Positions 40,826 through 49,540 of a stretch of 64,000 bases of DNA are shown here, in pieces; position 1 is the first letter of the stretch, and each line of letters begins with the position of its first letter. The notes below the pieces were generated by a model. It made no database searches. It saw only the letters and a program-made list of their open reading frames with translations, and had not been told where the DNA came from. The position numbers and the translations under genes are program-made. The stretch comes from an uncultured Dehalococcoidia bacterium (GTDB lineage Bacteria; Chloroflexota; Dehalococcoidia; Lucifugimonadales; UBA1123), in contig OY282441.1 of assembly GCA_958296105.1 (NCBI GenBank), forward strand, positions 62,001 through 126,000. Reading direction: 5' to 3'.

Positions 40826-41899
40826 TCACTTGCGGCGAACAGCCCCCGTCACCGCCACGTCGTCCCCGAACCGCCGGACGCTCACGTTCTTCAGCCTGAG
40901 CGCGTCCCACATCGACCCTACGCCCACGCCCCCCACCGCCGACGGCGCCGATTCGCCCCCTATCACCACAGGCGCAACGAACCCGACCACGCGATCCACC
41001 AGCCCTTCGTCGAACAGCGATCCGAGCAGCCTGCCCCCGCCCTCGACCAGTACACACGTGATCTCCCGCCTGCCCAGCTCCGCCATGACCGCCTTCAGCC
41101 CGACCCGTCCGCCCGACCCTTCGGCTGCCACCACCTCCGCCCCCAGCGAATCGAGCTTGGCGCGCGCCCCTTCGCTCGCCACCGCGACCAGCGTCTGGCC
41201 CGGCTGCCTCACCAGAGCCGCCCCTTGCGGAATGCGTCCCGCGCTGTCGACTATCACACGCAGCGGCTGGCGGGGCAGGGGAGCGCCGCCGCCGTCCCGA
41301 GCCGTCAGCTGCGGATCGTCCGCCAAGACCGTGCCTATTCCCGCCATCACCGCGTCCGACCGCGAGCGCAGCTCGTGAGCGTATCGGCGCGACTCCTCCG
41401 ACGTGATCCATTTGGAATCACCCGCGCGAGTGGCGATCTTGCCGTCCAGACTCACCGCGAACTTCGCAGTCACCAGCGGCAGCCCCGTAGTCACCAGCTT
41501 GGCGTGCGGCGCGATCAGCTCCTCCGCCTCCGCCGCCCCCTCTCCGACCTCGACCCTGATTCCCGCTTGCCTCAGCATCTCCAGCCCGCGCCCTTCCACC
41601 AGCGGATTCGGGTCCACCACAGCCGCCCGCACTTCGGCGACTCCCGCTTCGATGATCGCGCGCGCGCAAGGCGGCGTCCGCCCGTAGTGCGCGCAGGGCT
41701 CCAGCGTGACGTACAGCGTCGCCCCCCGCGCCAGCTCGCCCGCCTGCCGAAGCGCCCCCACCTCCGCGTGCGCCTCGCCCGCAGGCTGAGTCGCCCCCTC
41801 CCCAACGATGCGCCCGTCCAGAACCACCACCGCGCCAACAGGCGGATTCGGACTCGTCCGCCCCACCGCCGAGCGCGCAAGCGCAAGCGCCCGATTCAT
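40826..41899 (-). CDS. ribD: Bifunctional riboflavin deaminase/reductase
   Basis: This 357-residue protein has the N-terminal cytidine-deaminase-like domain with zinc motif HAEV (about 44) and PCAHYGRTPPC, and a C-terminal reductase domain (from about 145) with TAKFAVSLDGKIA and VEGGGRLLGSLFDEGLVD. It carries out the second and third steps after GTP cyclohydrolase II. It is separated from ribE-ribBA-ribH and lies downstream of dcd, whose stop overlaps its ATG by four bases; this pairing is unusual and links pyrimidine and flavin metabolism genes. Confidence 0.94.
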   Translation of the reverse strand: MNRALALARSAVGRTSPNPPVGAVVVLDGRIVGEGATQPAGEAHAEVGALRQAGELARGATLYVTLEPCAHYGRTPPCARAIIEAGVAEVRAAVVDPNPLVEGRGLEMLRQAGIRVEVGEGAAEAEELIAPHAKLVTTGLPLVTAKFAVSLDGKIATRAGDSKWITSEESRRYAHELRSRSDAVMAGIGTVLADDPQLTARDGGGAPLPRQPLRVIVDSAGRIPQGAALVRQPGQTLVAVASEGARAKLDSLGAEVVAAEGSGGRVGLKAVMAELGRREITCVLVEGGGRLLGSLFDEGLVDRVVGFVAPVVIGGESAPSAVGGVGVGSMWDALRLKNVSVRRFGDDVAVTGAVRRK

Positions 41900-42501
41900 G
41901 CGCCAGCTCGTCGCCGCTGCGCGTCCCCATCCATAGGCAGCTGGTAGTCCATGTAGTATCTGGACGCCACCGGCCCCCCCTGTCCCTGATACTTGCTCCG
42001 CAGCTCCCTGGAACCGTATGGGTTGTCCGCAGGCGTGCTGAGCTGCGTGAAAGATATGTGACCTATCTTCATCCCCGCGTGCAGCGTGATTCCCAAGATG
42101 CCCACGTTGGAAAACTCCAGCGTCAGCTTTCCAGTCCAGCCCGGATCCACGAACCCCGCCGTCGAGTGGATCAGCAGCCCGTACCTCGCCAGCGAGCTTT
42201 TACCCTCGATCCGCGCGACCACGTCGTCAGGAATCGTCACAGTCTCCAGCGTGCTGCCCAGCGCGAACTGCCCCGGGTGAAGCAGGAACGGCCGCCCCTC
42301 CTCGATGATCACCCGCTCCACCACGTCATCCGCCGGCTTCATTACGTCTATGTGCGTCCGCCAGCTGTTCCTGAACACCAGCACCTCGCTGTCGAGGCGA
42401 ATATCCACGCTCGCAGGCTGAACGGCGTTCGGCCCCAGAGGATCGACCACGATCTCCCCATCCGCCATCCGCTCCCTGATGGACCTGTCACTCAAAATCA
42501 T
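41896..42501 (-). CDS. dcd: dCTP deaminase
   Basis: This 201-residue protein has the dUTPase-fold deaminase motifs: ILSDRSIRERM at the N-terminus, HPGQFALGSTLETV, the catalytic segment GKSSLARYGLLIHSTAGFVD and GKLTLEFSNVG with the catalytic Glu. It converts dCTP to dUTP (or dUMP in the bifunctional form; ending in KYQGQGGPVASRYY). ATG 42501 is chosen because GGGGGA lies before it. Translationally coupled to ribD. Confidence 0.94.
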   Translation of the reverse strand: MILSDRSIRERMADGEIVVDPLGPNAVQPASVDIRLDSEVLVFRNSWRTHIDVMKPADDVVERVIIEEGRPFLLHPGQFALGSTLETVTIPDDVVARIEGKSSLARYGLLIHSTAGFVDPGWTGKLTLEFSNVGILGITLHAGMKIGHISFTQLSTPADNPYGSRELRSKYQGQGGPVASRYYMDYQLPMDGDAQRRRAGA

Positions 42502-42557
42502 GCAAAATTCCCCCAGCCGCTGCCGTCCGACACCCTCCCTCCGACCATCCATACACT

Positions 42558-43412
42558 CTAGTATTCGATCGCGAACGCCACGTACACGCTCATGGATACC
42601 TCGATCTCCCCCCCGCTCACCGGCGGAGCCGCCAACGCCGCCGCCGCATAGAGACGAGCTTCGCCAAACGACTCCGACCCAGACTCCGGAGACTGGCCAT
42701 CCGTGATATAGACCAGCTTGCCCAGCTCCACGTCCGCCAGCTTCGCCATGTGCTGCGCCTTCGCCAGCGCGTCCGCCACCGCCGCCTCTCTCAGCTCCGA
42801 AGTCAGCGCCTCCGTGTCCTCGACCGTGAACCGAAGCCCGTTGAACCTTATGGCGTCTCCCCCCGCGCCGATTGCCCCGTTCATCACTTCGCCAACACTG
42901 TCCATATCCCTCACCTTCACCGTCAGGTCATTGGAAACGCGGTAGCCCGCCAAGACCTGCCTGTTTCTGCTTCCGCCCCCGGGGGTCACGTCCGTAACGT
43001 AATCGTAATCAGGCTGGATGTAGAAGCGGCGCGTCTGGATATCCCGTTCCTCAACGCCGGTCGCTTCGAGAGCCACCATCACCGCATCCATGGCCTCGGT
43101 CGCCATCGCGCTGGCTTCCGCCACCGTCTCGCTGCGCGTCTCCACGCCGAGCGACAGGATAGCCAGATCCGGCTCCACCGTGATCCTGCCCTCTCCGGAG
43201 ACCCATATCCCCGCCTGTCCCAGCGCCGCGTTCAGCCTCTGCGCGCCTGACAAGGACGATTGCAGCCCTGCCGCCAGCCCAACCCCCGTCGATAGCGTCT
43301 GCGCCTGCGCCTGCTCCGCCCCCGTCGGCGTCATCTCCCCATCCAGCGCGCACCCAGCGCCCAGCGCCAGCAGCGCCAGAACCGCCCACACGCTCATCAT
43401 TGCCTTCTTCAT
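42558..43412 (-). CDS. SIMPL-domain (DUF541) lipoprotein
   Basis: This 284-residue exported protein starts with a lipoprotein signal (MKKAMMSVWAVLALLALGAG then Cys 21). The SIMPL domain runs from GQAGIWVSGEGRITVEPDLA (about 85) to the end: VEPDLAILSLGVE, ATGVEERDIQTRRFYI, LAGYRVSNDLTVKV and AAVADALAKAQHMAKLADV. SIMPL proteins are periplasmic or surface proteins, some called oxidative-stress defence proteins, with unclear role. The ATG at 43412 has GGGAGACGAGAAG upstream. Divergent from lepB with mirrored promoters. Confidence 0.9.
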   Translation of the reverse strand: MKKAMMSVWAVLALLALGAGCALDGEMTPTGAEQAQAQTLSTGVGLAAGLQSSLSGAQRLNAALGQAGIWVSGEGRITVEPDLAILSLGVETRSETVAEASAMATEAMDAVMVALEATGVEERDIQTRRFYIQPDYDYVTDVTPGGGSRNRQVLAGYRVSNDLTVKVRDMDSVGEVMNGAIGAGGDAIRFNGLRFTVEDTEALTSELREAAVADALAKAQHMAKLADVELGKLVYITDGQSPESGSESFGEARLYAAAALAAPPVSGGEIEVSMSVYVAFAIEY

Positions 43413-43469
43413 CTTCTCGTCTCCCGATTCCCGCGCCCCTCTCCGGATGCGCCCGTGTTGTCCCATGTC

Positions 43470-43570
43470 GCGCCTATATTATAGTCCCATCTCTGCGCGC
43501 TTGCATGAAAAACGAAAACCGCAAACCGCCGCGCCCTTTGCGCCCCCATTGCCTATAATATAGACGCGCG
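43470..43570. promoter_or_regulatory. Divergent promoters of the SIMPL gene and lepB with matching -10 motif
   Basis: On the plus strand CCTATAATATAGACGCGCG (43552-43570) lies about 45 bases before the lepB GTG. On the minus strand GACTATAATATAGGCGCG (reading down from 43486) lies about 65 bases before the SIMPL-gene ATG. Both share CTATAATATAGRCGCG. No convincing -35 hexamer is found at the expected distance. The shared downstream RCGCG suggests a common regulator or sigma preference. Confidence 0.55.
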
Positions 43571-43607
43571 CCCCCAATTATACTGTGAGCATATACGAAA
43601 GGCAGCC

Positions 43608-44189
43608 GTGCGCCGACTTGTCCGAGAGCTGATCGAAACTGTACTGCTGTCCATCGTGATACTGCTCGCGCTGGAGTTCAGCCTTCAGAACTACCGCGTC
43701 GAGGGATCCAGCATGTTCCCGACCCTTGTCGAGGGCGAACACCTCATCGTCAACAAGCTCGTCTACGCCCGCGTGGACAGAGACTCCCTCGCGTCCACAC
43801 TCACCTTCCCGCGCGCCGCCGCCCCCGCCTCGTCCAGCCTGTTCGTGTTCCGCCCGCCGCAGCATGGAGAGGTCATAATCTTCCGCTATCCCAACAACCG
43901 AGATAGAGAGTTCGTCAAGCGCGTCATCGGAGTTCCCGGAGACCACATAGAGATCCAGCGCGGCGAGGTGATCAGAAATGGCGAGCCGGTCGATGAGCCA
44001 TACGTCATCAGACCAAGCACCCGCAGCTACTCCTCCATATATATACCGCCCGGATCCTACTACGTCCTCGGAGACAACCGCATAGCCTCCAACGACTCAC
44101 GCTCCTGGGGACTCGTTCCCGAGTCGGACATCGTCGGCAGAGCTTGGTTCAGCTACTGGCCCTACGACACCCTCGGCTCCATAGACTGA
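43608..44189 (+). CDS. lepB: Signal peptidase I
   Basis: This 193-residue membrane protease has one N-terminal membrane helix (VLLSIVILLALEF, 12-24) and the S26 signature boxes: EGSSMFPTL with catalytic Ser 35, box C YPNNRDREFVKRVIGVPGD with catalytic Lys, and box E GDNRIASNDSRSWG. It removes signal peptides on the outer face of the cytoplasmic membrane. The start is GTG with AAAGG before it. Length is typical of the short bacterial enzyme; lspA, the lipoprotein enzyme, is also present at 56661-57194. Confidence 0.95.
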   Translation: MRRLVRELIETVLLSIVILLALEFSLQNYRVEGSSMFPTLVEGEHLIVNKLVYARVDRDSLASTLTFPRAAAPASSSLFVFRPPQHGEVIIFRYPNNRDREFVKRVIGVPGDHIEIQRGEVIRNGEPVDEPYVIRPSTRSYSSIYIPPGSYYVLGDNRIASNDSRSWGLVPESDIVGRAWFSYWPYDTLGSID

Positions 44190-44263
44190 CCGCCTCGCCT
44201 TGCGCCTGCCGCTGTCTCCGCGAGACACACTCGATCATCCGGCGTCATGCCCGCCGCACCCTC

Positions 44264-44350
44264 TTGACACTGTGTCCACTGTGGTTTATCGTACTTCGTG
44301 ACGGCGGTTTTTAGAATCGTTCTAATTTGTTAGACTTTTCACGAAGTACG
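44264..44350 (+). promoter_or_regulatory. Fur/PerR gene promoter with nested palindromes
   Basis: TTGACA (44264-44269), 17 bases, TATCGT (44287-44292) form a good promoter. Two palindromes follow: a 12-bp inverted repeat CGTACTTCGTGA/TCACGAAGTACG (44290-44301 and 44339-44350) and, in its centre, TTAGAATCGTTCTAA (44311-44325), which matches the Per/Fur-box symmetry. The inner box overlaps the expected early transcribed region, so autoregulation is likely. The outer repeat can also fold as a hairpin in the leader. Confidence 0.75.
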
Positions 44351-44379
44351 CCCCGAACCCATACGGTCAGGAGACGTCC

Positions 44380-44907
44380 TTGGACCATCGGACCCAGCAG
44401 CGCGTGGAGGAGATGCGCTCCTCGCTCTCCAGCTTGGGCGTCGCCATCACGCGGCGGCGCGCCAAGATGCTCGAAATCCTCGCGTCCACCGACCGCCACC
44501 CCAGCGCCAACGAGCTTCACGCTGAGGTCAGGCGCTGGTACCCCTCCACCAGCCTGGCCACCGTATACAACACCATAGACCTGCTGAAAGAAGCCGGACA
44601 GATACTCGAACTCGAATTCAGCGCCTCCGCCAACCGCTACGACGGACGGCGGCCAGCATCCCACCCGCATCTGGTCTGCATCAGCTGCCAGTCCATCGAA
44701 GACATGGACGACCCCCATGACCCTGGCGCCCGCGCCCTCGACCGCCTCTCCCACGCCACCGGATACAGACTCGTTCGGCAGCGCACCGACTACTACGGCA
44801 TCTGCCCCGCCTGTCAGCTACAGGAATACGACACTACCACCCCGCCCGCGCCCGACGCGAGCCTAACACCCCAGCCCGCCAGCAGCGGCAAAGCATCCTT
44901 TCCATAA
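44380..44907 (+). CDS. Fur-family transcriptional regulator (PerR-like)
   Basis: This 175-residue protein has the winged helix of the Fur family (ITRRRAKMLEILASTDRHPSANEL, about 24-47) with SLATVYNTIDLLKEAGQI as recognition helix region. The C-terminal dimer domain carries the structural zinc pairs CISC (about 104-107) and CPAC (about 145-148). The metal-sensing HPHLVC segment and DDP also fit. It could sense iron, peroxide (PerR) or zinc. The start is TTG 44380 with CAGGAG before it. A Per-box-like palindrome lies upstream. The tail after residue 150 is Pro/Ser/Thr-rich and not conserved. Confidence 0.9.
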   Translation: MDHRTQQRVEEMRSSLSSLGVAITRRRAKMLEILASTDRHPSANELHAEVRRWYPSTSLATVYNTIDLLKEAGQILELEFSASANRYDGRRPASHPHLVCISCQSIEDMDDPHDPGARALDRLSHATGYRLVRQRTDYYGICPACQLQEYDTTTPPAPDASLTPQPASSGKASFP

Positions 44908-44928
44908 GAAGGGCGAAGGAGGAAACAG

Positions 44929-46326
44929 ATGGCAAGTAGACAAGAAATCGCGCTCATGTCTCACCTGATGCGTCGCGCCGGATTCGGCGCCGCCAGAGAC
45001 GAGATCGAGCGCTACTGCGAGATCGGGTACGAAGAGACCGTGGAGATGCTCCTCGACCCACAGAGCCAGCCCCCCGTAGATGATTACACCCTCTACAGAT
45101 ACCACCCCATCGTGGAGGTTCCCGGAGGAGCGTCCGCGCCCGGACAGGCAAACTGGCTCTACTGGATGGTCACCACCCAGAGGCCCCTCGAAGAGAAGAT
45201 GGCGCTGTTCTGGCACCACGTGTTCGCAACCGGCAACTCCAAAGTGGACAACTGCAACCACCTGCTCGAACAGATCCAGATGTTCCGCGACTGCGGCATG
45301 GGCAACTACCGAGACCTGCTGATCCGGCTTGCCAAGAACCCCGCCATGATCTACTGGCTGGACAACAACGAGAACCACAAGCACGCGCCCAACGAGAACT
45401 GGGGACGCGAGCTGCTAGAGCTGTTCAGCCTCGGCGTCGGCCACTACACCGAGACCGACGTATTCGAATGCTCGCGCGCGTTCACCGGCTGGACCATAGA
45501 CGCCAAGATGCCCCGCTACCCATACGGACGCCACCCCTGGAAGTTCAGCTACCGCCCCGAAGACCACGACCACACCGAAAAGACATTCCTCGGCCACACC
45601 GGCAACTTCGACGGCGAGGATATCATAGACATCGTCCTGCAGCAGCCCGCCTGCCCCAGGTTCATCACACGCCACATGTACAACTTCTTCGTAGCGGATG
45701 AGCCGCAGGTGCCCGCTTGGAGCATAGAGGAGCCGCGCAACCCCGAAGCCATCGAGTCCCTGTCCCAGACCCTTGTGGACAACGGCTACGACATCGAGCC
45801 CGTGCTGCGCCAGCTCTTCAACTCCGACTTCTTCAAGGAGGCGCAGTACCAGAAGGTCAAGAGTCCCGCCGAAGTCGTCGTCGCCACCCTGCGCCTCACC
45901 AAAGACATGACTGGCCCAGACCCGCGCCTAGAAGCGCTCGGCAAGGAGCCCGGCTACATGGGACAGGACATCCTCGACCCGCCCAGCGTCGAAGGCTGGC
46001 ACACAGGCCGCGAGTGGATCAACAGCGGCTCACTCGTCAAGCGCGTCAACTTCGTCTCCGACAGAGTCAGCGACGCCGAGCTTCCCGGAGTCCGCTCAAT
46101 GCTCGATTACGTCGCCTCCAACGGCTCCGCCATGTCCCCCGAAGAGCTCGTCGACCGCTGCCTCGACATCATGGGCCCCATGGAAGTGGACGAGCGCACA
46201 CATGGCGAGCTGGTATCCCACGTATCCAGCGGCGGAGATATCCACGTCGCCTCCGACGACTTCGAGGAGAGAGCGACCCAGACCTTCGCCCTGATCGCAT
46301 CCACCCGCGAGTACCAGTTCGGCTAG
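44929..46326 (+). CDS. DUF1800 family protein
   Basis: This 465-residue protein has the DUF1800 landmarks: HLMRRAGFGA near the N-terminus, WLYWMVTTQRPLEEKMALFW HHVFATG, NENWGRELLELFSLGVGHYTE, CSRAFTGW, and DILDPPSVEGWHTGREWI towards the C-terminus. The family is almost always paired with a DUF1501 protein, as here. Its activity is unknown; roles in exopolymer or cell-surface processes have been proposed. There is no signal peptide. GGAGG precedes the ATG, 21 bases after the fur-type gene. Confidence 0.92.
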   Translation: MASRQEIALMSHLMRRAGFGAARDEIERYCEIGYEETVEMLLDPQSQPPVDDYTLYRYHPIVEVPGGASAPGQANWLYWMVTTQRPLEEKMALFWHHVFATGNSKVDNCNHLLEQIQMFRDCGMGNYRDLLIRLAKNPAMIYWLDNNENHKHAPNENWGRELLELFSLGVGHYTETDVFECSRAFTGWTIDAKMPRYPYGRHPWKFSYRPEDHDHTEKTFLGHTGNFDGEDIIDIVLQQPACPRFITRHMYNFFVADEPQVPAWSIEEPRNPEAIESLSQTLVDNGYDIEPVLRQLFNSDFFKEAQYQKVKSPAEVVVATLRLTKDMTGPDPRLEALGKEPGYMGQDILDPPSVEGWHTGREWINSGSLVKRVNFVSDRVSDAELPGVRSMLDYVASNGSAMSPEELVDRCLDIMGPMEVDERTHGELVSHVSSGGDIHVASDDFEERATQTFALIASTREYQFG

Positions 46327-46349
46327 ACCCCGCCCACGAACACTGACGA

Positions 46350-46385
46350 ACCCCCTCTCCCACTCGGTGGGGGAGGGGAGATCCC
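46350..46385. repeat. Copy of the dispersed palindrome between DUF1800 and DUF1501 genes
   Basis: CCCCCTCTCCCAC, a short loop and GTGGGGGAGGGG form a stem of about 12 pairs. It lies between two genes of the same operon and could dampen read-through. Confidence 0.75.
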
Positions 46386-46459
46386 AAACCCTGCACAGCC
46401 TATAGCCCCCCACACACTGGAGACACAGGACAGAAGGCAGGATAGAAGGAGAGAAAAAA

Positions 46460-47611
46460 ATGGCTGTTGGCAACGGAAATGGAAAGCCCCCGGTCCTGGT
46501 TATCCTCCAGCTAACCGGCGGAAACGACTACTTCAACACCGTCATACCCTACAACGACGAACACTACTTCGACAGCAGACCCTCGCTGCAGATCCCCCAG
46601 GATCGCGTCCTAAAGCTCGACGACGATCTCGGATTCCACCCCGCCATGGGGCCGATGAAGGACATCTACGCCAGCGGCGACATGGCAGTCATCCACGGCA
46701 TCGGATACGCCAACTCCCCGAGGTCGCACTTCCGATCCATGGACATCTGGCACACCTGCGAGCCGGACAAGGTCGGCACGGAAGGCTGGCTTGGCCGCGC
46801 CCTGCGCGAGCTCGACCCCAACGGCGCGAACCCCGTAACCGGCGTCAACATCGGACAGGCGCTCCCGCGCGCGCTCGTCGCCCCAGGCGTATCCGTCGCG
46901 TCCGTGGCCGACCTCTCCACCTACGGCCTGCTCACCAGCATAGAGCAGCAGCAGCAGCGAGATCAGATGCTCACCCGCTTCGCCAACATGTACGGCCCCG
47001 CAGTCGGCACCGGCCAAGTCATGGAGTACCTCGGACAGACCGGACTCGACGCCCTCAAGGGCGCTGACATCCTCAAAGTGGCCCCGGACAAGTACGAATC
47101 CAGCGTCGAGTACGGCGCAACCCCGATCGCCAAGAAGCTGCGCGACATCGCCCAGATCCACACCGCGGACGTCGGAACCCGCGTCTTCTACTCCGACCAC
47201 GGCTCGTTCGACACCCACGCCGCGCAGGCAACCACCCACGCCAAGCTGTGGCAGGACGTATCCGAAGCCGTGCAGGACTTCTGGGACGACCTCCGAGAGC
47301 ATGACGCCCACGAGAACGTCGTCATGTTCATGTTCAGCGAGTTCGGACGCCGCGTCCGCGACAACGGCTCCGGCACCGACCACGGCGCGGCCGGCGTCGG
47401 TTTCGCCATCGGCCCGCGCGTCAGGGGCGGCATGTACTCCGAGTACCCGGAGACCAGACCCGAAGCCCTCGAACAGGGCGACCTCGTGCCGAACCAGGAC
47501 TACCGAGGCGTCTACACGACCATCCTCGAAGACCACCTCCAGCTGGAGGCGGCCCCGATAGTCAACGGCAGCTTCGAGGCCCCGAAGTACCTGCGGACGA
47601 ACGGCCACTAG
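46460..47611 (+). CDS. DUF1501 family protein
   Basis: This 383-residue protein belongs to the alkaline-phosphatase-superfamily-like DUF1501 group: VLVILQLTGGNDYFNTVIPY at the N-terminus, HGIGYANSPRSHFRSMDIWH with the conserved SHF, EGWLGRALREL, GTRVFYSDHGSFDTHAAQ and FSEFGRRVRDNGSGTDHGAA with metal-ligand-type His/Asp. Unlike many homologs it has no Tat signal peptide. It pairs with the upstream DUF1800 protein. AAGGAGAGAAAAAA precedes the ATG. The substrate is unknown. Confidence 0.92.
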   Translation: MAVGNGNGKPPVLVILQLTGGNDYFNTVIPYNDEHYFDSRPSLQIPQDRVLKLDDDLGFHPAMGPMKDIYASGDMAVIHGIGYANSPRSHFRSMDIWHTCEPDKVGTEGWLGRALRELDPNGANPVTGVNIGQALPRALVAPGVSVASVADLSTYGLLTSIEQQQQRDQMLTRFANMYGPAVGTGQVMEYLGQTGLDALKGADILKVAPDKYESSVEYGATPIAKKLRDIAQIHTADVGTRVFYSDHGSFDTHAAQATTHAKLWQDVSEAVQDFWDDLREHDAHENVVMFMFSEFGRRVRDNGSGTDHGAAGVGFAIGPRVRGGMYSEYPETRPEALEQGDLVPNQDYRGVYTTILEDHLQLEAAPIVNGSFEAPKYLRTNGH

Positions 47612-48030
47612 ACCGCGCCCGCGCCTGCTGACATTCGGACGAACACAGCCAGCATCGCGCGGCCCCGAGAGAGCGGGGCCGCGCGAGTTGGACATATACG
47701 CCGCAGCCGGTATGGAGTCCGCGCGCTTATGTATCCGCCCCAGACCGCACCGAGGACCGCTTGGCGTCTCATCCGCAGGGCGAGGAAGAGTTTTTGCGCG
47801 AGCAGACCCGCTTCGAGCATCCGAAAAGACTGGAACGCGGCGGCTCGCCCATGCGCCCATGCGATGAAATCCATCGCCCAGTCCCGAGGCTTGGAAATGC
47901 CCTGCGGCATTCCGACAGCTTGACCTAGACCATAGACAAGACATCCCCTCTTCCTTTGCTTAGTTCGCAGATTCGCCATTGCGGGAGAGGGTCACTGAAT
48001 ACACCACTCAGCCAATAGGGGGCAGCAGCC
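47612..48030. other. 419-bp gap: hairpin and a decayed palindrome, no gene
   Basis: No frame looks coding. It contains a strong hairpin (47656-47685) after the DUF1501 gene and, near 47943-47995, a decayed copy of the dispersed palindrome whose two halves (CCCCTCTTCC and GCGGGAGAGGG) are pushed apart by about 30 bases. Confidence 0.5.
47656..47685 (+). terminator. Hairpin downstream of the DUF1501 gene
   Basis: A perfect 12-bp G+C stem (47656-47667 with 47674-47685) with loop AGAGAG lies 45 bases after the stop. There is no U-tract, so it may rely on another factor or protect the mRNA end. Confidence 0.7.
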
Positions 48031-49023
48031 ATGCTAACTACGACCGTAGCCGGACGCACTTGGAACTTCAGCCACGCCATAGGAAGAAACGCCGCAGCTG
48101 GAAACGGATTCACCCAGCCCGTCGACGTGGCAGCCGGACCTGACGGCGTCCTGTACGTCCTCAGTCGAGGCAACGACGGCGTCGGCGGAGTAGTCGCAGA
48201 GAACAAGCGCATCGGCAAGCTCACCATAGACCAGGAGTTCATCGGCGACTTTGCGCGCGGACAGATGCGCTGGCCCGCAGGCATCGCGCTAGACGCCGAG
48301 GGCAACCTCTACTGCTCGGAGGAGTACAACAACCGCATCCACATCTACAACGAAGACGGCGAGCCTATCGGACAGTGGGGAGAGAGCGGCTCCGACGACG
48401 GCCAGTTGAGCGGACCGTCCGGCCTCGCCTTCGACAGCCGCGACAACATCCTCATCTCAGACGCCAAGAACAACCGCGTCCAGAAATTCACCAAAGACGG
48501 CCAGTTCATCGCCTCCATCGGAGCAGGCCAGATGAACAGCCCTTGGGGCATCGCCCTAGATGGCGAGGACAACGTCTACGTCGCCGACTGGGGCAGCGAC
48601 CGCGCGCTGAAGTTCTCCCCCGAAGGCGAGCTTCTGCTAATCTTCGGCGGCGCGGACGCTCCGACCGGCGGCGAGCTGGACCACCCCGCGGACGTCGCCG
48701 TCGACAGCGAGGGCGACGTCTACATATCCGACTGGGGCAACAAGCGCATCCAGATCTACGACGCCGAAGGATCCATCATAACCGCACTCTACGGCGACGC
48801 CGTGGAGTTCAGCAAGTGGGCAGCCGAGGTCATCAACTCTAACCCAGACGCGCAGAAAGCCTATCGCCGCGTCAAAGACCGAACCCCGCTCGGCCTCTTC
48901 GAGCGTCCCGTCGGCCTCACCGTAGACTCCGAAGACCGCATCATCATCACCGACTCCACCCGGGGCCGCCTCCAGATCTACGCTAAGGAAAAGGACTACA
49001 TGGACCCGCAGTTCAACCTTTAG
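48031..49023 (+). CDS. NHL-repeat beta-propeller protein
   Basis: This 330-residue protein contains about six NHL repeats, each with a pattern such as L-x-x-P-(A/S)-G-(I/L)-A-x-D-x-x-(G/D)-(N/D)-x-(Y/L)-(C/V/I)-(S/A)-(E/D)-(Y/A/W). Examples are MRWPAGIALDAEGNLYCSEE, GPSGLAFDSRDNILISDA, SPWGIALDGEDNVYVADW and HPADVAVDSEGDVYISDW. It would form a single six-blade propeller for ligand or protein binding. There is no signal peptide. It often accompanies DUF1800/DUF1501 genes in related bacteria, but that is from memory; here it follows them after 419 bases. Confidence 0.9.
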   Translation: MLTTTVAGRTWNFSHAIGRNAAAGNGFTQPVDVAAGPDGVLYVLSRGNDGVGGVVAENKRIGKLTIDQEFIGDFARGQMRWPAGIALDAEGNLYCSEEYNNRIHIYNEDGEPIGQWGESGSDDGQLSGPSGLAFDSRDNILISDAKNNRVQKFTKDGQFIASIGAGQMNSPWGIALDGEDNVYVADWGSDRALKFSPEGELLLIFGGADAPTGGELDHPADVAVDSEGDVYISDWGNKRIQIYDAEGSIITALYGDAVEFSKWAAEVINSNPDAQKAYRRVKDRTPLGLFERPVGLTVDSEDRIIITDSTRGRLQIYAKEKDYMDPQFNL

Positions 49024-49047
49024 CCGCCCCGCGGCCGAGAGAGACAA

Positions 49048-49079
49048 GGGCGGCCGTCTTGGAACGGAGGCGGCCGCCC
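49048..49079 (+). terminator. Hairpin after the NHL gene
   Basis: GGGCGGCCG (49048-49056) and CGGCCGCCC (49071-49079) form a 9-bp stem with a 14-base loop, 24 bases after the stop. No U-tract follows. Confidence 0.6.
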
Positions 49080-49185
49080 CCGCCCCCGCCCCCGTTGGAT
49101 CCACGCCACGCCCCCATGACCACCCCCCGAACAGTCCCCCCCGAACAGTCCCATAGAGACCCACGACACCCACAGCCAGCGCCTC

Positions 49186-49503
49186 ATGTCCCACGCCGAG
49201 CGCGAGCTTGCCAACGGCGACCGCCTGCAAGCCTCCGAAAAAGCGTGGGGAGCCGTCGCCCATCGGCTAAAGTCCATAGCCGAGCGGCGCGGCTGGCAGT
49301 ACACCACCCACTCACAGGTGTACGGAATAGTGGATCGTCTCACCCGCGAAACAGGAGATCCGAACCTGCGACTGCTCTTCTCCGTTGCCAGCGGACTTCA
49401 TCGAAACTACTACATAGACGCCGTACCCCTGGATGCGCTCCGATACGAAATCGACAAGGTCGAAGAGCTGCTCGAAATGCTCGACCCCCTCGATCGACTT
49501 TAG
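49186..49503 (+). CDS. PaREP1-like small helical protein (tandem copy 1)
   Basis: This 105-residue protein is very similar to the next gene and related to 11933-12310: MSHAERELANGDRLQASEKA, WGAVAH, HSQVYGIVDRLTRETGD, and a C-terminal YEIDKVEELLEMLDPLDRL. In this copy the upstream region that codes for the longer N-terminus in copy 2 has a 25-base length difference, which puts it out of frame, so translation probably begins at ATG 49186. All-helical, no catalytic motif; function unknown. Confidence 0.65.
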   Translation: MSHAERELANGDRLQASEKAWGAVAHRLKSIAERRGWQYTTHSQVYGIVDRLTRETGDPNLRLLFSVASGLHRNYYIDAVPLDALRYEIDKVEELLEMLDPLDRL

Positions 49504-49540
49504 TCCTTCGACGCCGCCCCTGTTGGATCCATGCCCCCAT

